DNA of 64,000 bases from a virus. This document shows positions 61,026-64,000 of this stretch, in pieces. The translations under genes and the position numbers were made by a program. The notes under the pieces were generated by a model. That model was not told the DNA's origin and made no database searches. It was given only the letters and a program-made list of their open reading frames with translations. Within the stretch, counting starts at the first letter, position 1, and the number at the start of each line of letters is the position of its first letter. The stretch lies in the IMG/VR virus record IMGVR_UViG_3300050821_002540, positions 1-64,000 of that record. The stretch is one strand, 5' to 3'.

Positions 61026-61550
61026 CTATACTGCGGTTACGCTTGCACCGACAACTAGCGGGACATAGGAGCACGTCCAGCTCATCGCGCCGGTATTGGT
61101 GGCTGATGTAGTTATGGTGATAACGCCCGGCGATACAACCGCAATGCCACCATTAGCAAGCGGTGCTCCAGCCGCCGTATAGGCTGCAATACCGCCACCC
61201 ATCACACCGCTCGCCGGACTCTGCAGCAAGACGGCTGGGGTAGCGGTCCCGGTAAACGGGGCAACAGCAACATATGCACCAACCGGGAGGCTAGCAACCC
61301 CAGTTCCTGCAGTGGCAAGTACGGCCGGTGCCGACGACCCGCCAGTAGGTGTAGCGCCAATTGTAATGGTCGTTGCCGTTGCGGAGCATGCAGTTGTGAC
61401 CAGGCCGGTCAGGCTGGTGATTAGAACAGGACCGACATTGACCGTGAATATGGAAGCCAGTCCCGTCGCCGGGAGAACCTTTGCAGGTTCAAGAACCATT
61501 AGCCCATACTCGCCCTCACGAGCCTGGACGGCCTGATCATATACTGACAT
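61026..61550 (-). CDS. Capsid- or surface-associated protein, paralogue 1
   Basis: 174 residues, Ala/Thr/Gly-rich and beta-like (IFTVNVGPVLITSLTGLVTT, TTITIGATPTGGSSAPAVLA). The central part resembles the next gene (61559) in order of strands: an S/T-x-F-T-V start, a G-x-V-T-T turn, and the T-I-G-x-T-G turn. So the two are tandem paralogues. Position after the capsid gene suggests decoration proteins. Confidence 0.6.
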   Translation of the reverse strand: MSVYDQAVQAREGEYGLMVLEPAKVLPATGLASIFTVNVGPVLITSLTGLVTTACSATATTITIGATPTGGSSAPAVLATAGTGVASLPVGAYVAVAPFTGTATPAVLLQSPASGVMGGGIAAYTAAGAPLANGGIAVVSPGVITITTSATNTGAMSWTCSYVPLVVGASVTAV

Positions 61551-61558
61551 TGCCCCTC

Positions 61559-62041
61559 CTAGTTCGTCGTGACCGTTGCAGCCTGGTTGGCACCAAGACC
61601 CACCCAGTGTAGGATCCAGGTAATGGCACCAGTTGTCGAGGCATCAGAGGTGCAGGTAATGATGGTGTTCGCACACTCAAACATTACGAGCGATGAAGGT
61701 GCGCCCGTAGCCACAACCGGGGCCGGAAGTGCAGCCCCAATCTTCTGTGGTAGCACGATCACGGACCCGGCCGCCTGGGCATTCAGGGCTACGGTAGAGC
61801 CAGCCGCAAGTAGGGCAGCACTTCCAGTAATCCCGATTGTCAGGTGCTGGGCAACAGCACCAAGTGCAGTCGAGACAACACCGCATAGTGTCGCCTGGAT
61901 CGAGCCGACCACCGTGAACAGGCTGATCGTGTTTGACTGCGGGTTCGTCTTCCCGAAGCTAACCTGGCATACACCAGGATCGGCATACCCATGGGGCATG
62001 TCGATTGGCCGGATGGCGTACCCGCGAGCAAGGTCAGCCAT
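61559..62041 (-). CDS. Capsid- or surface-associated protein, paralogue 2
   Basis: 160 residues. SLFTVVGSIQATLCGVVSTA and HLTIGITGSAALLAAGSTVA share the fold pattern of 61026-61550. A conserved-looking N-terminus (RGYAIRPIDMPHGYADPGVC) is specific to this copy. Probably a capsid decoration or stabilising protein. Confidence 0.6.
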   Translation of the reverse strand: MADLARGYAIRPIDMPHGYADPGVCQVSFGKTNPQSNTISLFTVVGSIQATLCGVVSTALGAVAQHLTIGITGSAALLAAGSTVALNAQAAGSVIVLPQKIGAALPAPVVATGAPSSLVMFECANTIITCTSDASTTGAITWILHWVGLGANQAATVTTN

Positions 62042-62044
62042 GGC

Positions 62045-62539
62045 TCACGCTGCCAGGATCGGAAGGTTGGCCGGGCCGCGCTGGTGAACCAGGTCGGACA
62101 GGATCACTGAGCAGGTAACGCCGCCAGACCCACCCATCGTCACGTTGAGGTAGTTGAACGGGTCCGACAGCTCAGTGGTGAAGAGCGTGAACGCTACCTG
62201 CGTAATGGTGAGTGAGGTATAGGTGTTGAGCGCGCTGAACAGGAACGTCTGCGCGGGCAGGCCTGTGAGATACAGACCGGCAATCGTAACGCCGGGGACA
62301 TAGGTAATCTTGCCCCATGCCGCCGTACCGTTGACTGCGGTGCTGTAGTAAAGGTTCTTGATGCACGCCAGGTTCGTGTCACCACCACCGAAGCTGCTAC
62401 GCTCCGTGATGGACACCGACGTGGTAGAGACTCCGGTCACGACAACGAGAGCCGAGCTGGCCTCACGCATCTTGAACGGCTGTCCAGATGCGACCGGGAT
62501 CACATTACAGTTCCGGCCGAGTACTTCCATTCCTGCCAT
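62045..62539 (-). CDS. Structural protein in the head region
   Basis: 164 residues. Beta-rich with ALVVVTGVSTTSVSITERSS and ITYVPGVTIAGLYLTGLPAQ. No named family. It lies just downstream of a hairpin, in the first group of head genes. Confidence 0.6.
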   Translation of the reverse strand: MAGMEVLGRNCNVIPVASGQPFKMREASSALVVVTGVSTTSVSITERSSFGGGDTNLACIKNLYYSTAVNGTAAWGKITYVPGVTIAGLYLTGLPAQTFLFSALNTYTSLTITQVAFTLFTTELSDPFNYLNVTMGGSGGVTCSVILSDLVHQRGPANLPILAA

Positions 62540-62585
62540 TTGACTTCCTCCTTGGAAGTGGGTGTCACTGCACTTCTGCTAACTC

Positions 62586-62613
62586 GGGGCCGGGGGTTTT
62601 AATGCCCGGCCCC
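62586..62613 (-). terminator. Hairpin in the head gene cluster
   Basis: GGGGCCGGG (62586-62594) pairs with CCCGGCCCC (62605-62613), loop of 10. It overlaps the stop of the 62599 gene. May lower expression of genes after the capsid. Confidence 0.5.
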
Positions 62614-62895
62614 TACCTGTAAAGCCGGGGCGGGTGCCGCAGGCTTTGGCGCGAATGATGCCTGGATCGACATGCTCAGGAAGCCAGCCGACCCTACACC
62701 CCCATCCGAGTGTCCGCTGACGCCGACCGTATACCGGACATTATGCGTTGCATCCGGCTCGGTCTGGTCCTCAGTAACCACGGTGGTGGCAAAGTCCCTG
62801 GCAAGATCGCCAAGACTATTGCCATTGGTCTGGGCACTCGCGAGTGCTGCAAGGGTCTCGCCCCTGTCACCGGCGGCCGTGAATGAGAAGCTCAC
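62599..62895 (-). CDS. Conserved small actinophage late protein
   Basis: 98 residues beginning MSFSFTAAGDRGETLAALAS, then NVRYTVGVSGHSDGGVGSAG and a Pro/Ala-rich end. I recognise the MSFxFTAxGxRxExxxxL pattern as common in actinophages. Role unknown. Overlaps its upstream neighbour by ATGA. Confidence 0.65.
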   Translation of the reverse strand: MSFSFTAAGDRGETLAALASAQTNGNSLGDLARDFATTVVTEDQTEPDATHNVRYTVGVSGHSDGGVGSAGFLSMSIQASFAPKPAAPAPALQVGAGH

Positions 62896-63113
62896 TTGGG
62901 ACTCTCCTTGTAGTGCGTGCCCTCGGCATGGATGACCGGGAAGTCATTGACATTCCTTGTCACCTTGATGTGCTCAGCCTGCCAGGTACCCTCGACCGGA
63001 ACGTGCCCATTGACCACGTACCTGCCATCTGCACTCTTGTCGATAGCGGTACCGACCGGGTCAAGCTCTGCCTTGCCGTCCTTGACCACGACGACGAACG
63101 AGTAGCTCATCAA
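62892..63113 (-). CDS. Hypothetical late protein
   Basis: 73 residues. SYSFVVVVKDGKAELDPVGT, then DGRYVVNGHVPVEGTWQAEH, a small beta protein. Overlaps the capsid stop by ATGA. Possibly capsid-associated. Confidence 0.6.
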   Translation of the reverse strand: MMSYSFVVVVKDGKAELDPVGTAIDKSADGRYVVNGHVPVEGTWQAEHIKVTRNVNDFPVIHAEGTHYKESPK

Positions 63114-64000
63114 CGGCTCGCAAGCTGAACGAAGGGGGTAAGGGTGTTGGCCGAGTTGTTGTGCGGGGTGATCGGTGACTGGATCCAGGGACGGCCATCC
63201 AGCCGCTCGATGACCCGGAAGGCAGTCTTGTCGTTCTGGAACTTGTAGTGCTCAGAAGACATCGACTGCATCATCTGGCGGTCACCGATGAGGTAGTAGC
63301 CGAAGTCAACGAAGCTGATGTCACCAGTGGTGCCAAGGGCTGGCGTCTTCTCGGTGAAGAACACCGGACGGCCCAGGATGGTAACGGGAGGGGTTGCGGT
63401 GCCGGGGTTAGTGTAGTTACCCATCCAGACCGGGCCACCACCAGTACCGACAGACAGCGCCATCGTCGCGAGTTCTGGGAAGGTGTCGATGGAGCAGATC
63501 CAGACGGCCCGTCCGAGCGCCGTGGGGAGCATCCGGGCGTACATGCCCACGACGTTCTCCCAGACGATCGTCTTGGTTGCCTGGCCCGCCTGAGCGGCCA
63601 CCTGAATGCTGGCCGGGCAGTTTACGAAGCCAAGAGGCTCGCCAACGCCGGTCCCGGTCATGAACGCAATGTCCTCGAACCAGGCAATTGCGCGGGGGAA
63701 GATCGTGTCAAAGAAGCTGCCGAACGCAGGAGCGTCCGCAAGCAGCTCATTGGGAACTTCCGCGTACCCGGTCAGCTTCTTGGCGTCAAGTACGACACGG
63801 CCGAAGCTTGCCTGGCTCTCAACGAGCTGGGCCGCCTCTTCTGTCCAGTAGCAGACAACCCCACCGAAGACCGAGCTCACATTGCTCGTCACGTCGATCA
63901 TGGGGATAGGCACCCGGAGGGAGTCCATCGGGATGACCTGGGCACGAGGCCGCACGATTGCGTCTTCCAGGGCTACCTGGAGGATCTCAGAACGCAGGAC
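63110..64000 (-). CDS. HK97-type major capsid protein (partial)
   Basis: The last 296 residues of a leftward gene that begins right of the window; the frame is open through 64000. QVIPMDSLRVPIPMIDVTSN, LTGYAEVPNELLADAPAFGS, FMTGTGVGEPLGFVNCPASI and FVDFGYYLIGDRQMMQSMSS are the HK97-fold phage major capsid motifs in the usual order (N-arm, E-loop region, spine helix, P-domain and A-domain). The portal, protease and terminase should lie further right. Confidence 0.85.
   Translation of the reverse strand, partial: VLRSEILQVALEDAIVRPRAQVIPMDSLRVPIPMIDVTSNVSSVFGGVVCYWTEEAAQLVESQASFGRVVLDAKKLTGYAEVPNELLADAPAFGSFFDTIFPRAIAWFEDIAFMTGTGVGEPLGFVNCPASIQVAAQAGQATKTIVWENVVGMYARMLPTALGRAVWICSIDTFPELATMALSVGTGGGPVWMGNYTNPGTATPPVTILGRPVFFTEKTPALGTTGDISFVDFGYYLIGDRQMMQSMSSEHYKFQNDKTAFRVIERLDGRPWIQSPITPHNNSANTLTPFVQLASR

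Noticed and set aside
1-64000. Integrase, attP site or lysogeny repressor
   Set aside because: No tyrosine or serine recombinase and no cI-like repressor was found; the window may simply lack them.
1-64000. Stop-codon reassignment, to explain genes running into each other
   Set aside because: TAA, TAG and TGA all end well-supported genes with overlapping downstream starts, so the standard code fits.

Overview
The window is a large piece of a tailed-phage genome (long-tailed, siphovirus-like, dsDNA). It is probably an actinobacteriophage or a prophage or metagenomic relative of one. Pointers are a DUF397 protein (a family typical of Streptomyces and relatives), a DUF3631 ATPase, a DUF1906 (Rv2525c-like) lysin, a DUF2786 protein, several small proteins I recognise as common in actinophages, and strong AGGAGG ribosome-binding sites. 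GC is moderate, below that of a typical Streptomyces chromosome. No integrase, terminase, portal or protease is seen. The genes at both edges are cut, so the genome continues on both sides.

Layout. (a) 1-372: 3-prime end of a rightward gene with very unusual dinucleotide content. (b) 373-849: a gene-free stretch packed with palindromes and a 51-bp-period direct-repeat array. (c) 850-3868: a leftward operon (AT-hook/NUMOD3-like zinc protein, primase-polymerase/ATPase, two small proteins) with an array of GGGTAGG motifs at 1513-1612. (d) about 3.95-39.47 kb: a long rightward arm of mostly small overlapping early and middle genes. It holds a RuvC-like resolvase, DUF397, DUF3631 ATPase, a lipoprotein, ParB, a TET-associated-type glycosyltransferase, an SNF2-like helicase, a RecB-like nuclease, a Sak4-like ATPase, a probable ssDNA-binding protein, ThyX, a two-piece DnaE polymerase, MazG-like and DUF4406 enzymes, then two exported cell-wall enzymes. 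(e) 39.47-64.0 kb: a leftward late operon that runs, in transcription order, from the HK97-type major capsid protein through head-tail connector and completion proteins, tail tube, frameshifted chaperones, tape measure, large tail proteins, membrane proteins and a DUF1906 lysin to a 20-unit repeat protein. The two arms converge at 39466-39471.

Regulation. At least seven rightward transcription units share the pair TAG(C/A)(T/C)T - 17 bp - TA(G/T)(G/A)CT, often with a palindrome in the spacer and usually a GC-rich palindrome just downstream, and most then have an extended ribosome site AGGAGGCGA. This looks like a phage-specific regulon. Intergenic gaps are rich in perfect hairpins (7046-7360, 10214-10320, 11554-11589, 22867-23168, 38140-38349). 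One solid tRNA (Gln) and one probable tRNA (GAU anticodon) both have a mismatched first acceptor pair, and two tRNA-like small structures lie beside the tRNA-Gln gene.

How it works together. The leftward operon plus the split DnaE, helicase, nuclease, Sak4-like ATPase, SSB-like protein and resolvase make up a nearly complete replication and recombination set. ThyX, MazG-like and DUF4406 proteins handle nucleotides. A glycosyltransferase of the type associated with modified DNA bases raises the possibility of hypermodified DNA. The strongest candidates for something undescribed are the palindrome/51-bp array with the adjacent primase operon, the shared promoter cassette, the small-RNA locus at 22.9-23.2 kb, and the CpA/TpG-depleted islands.
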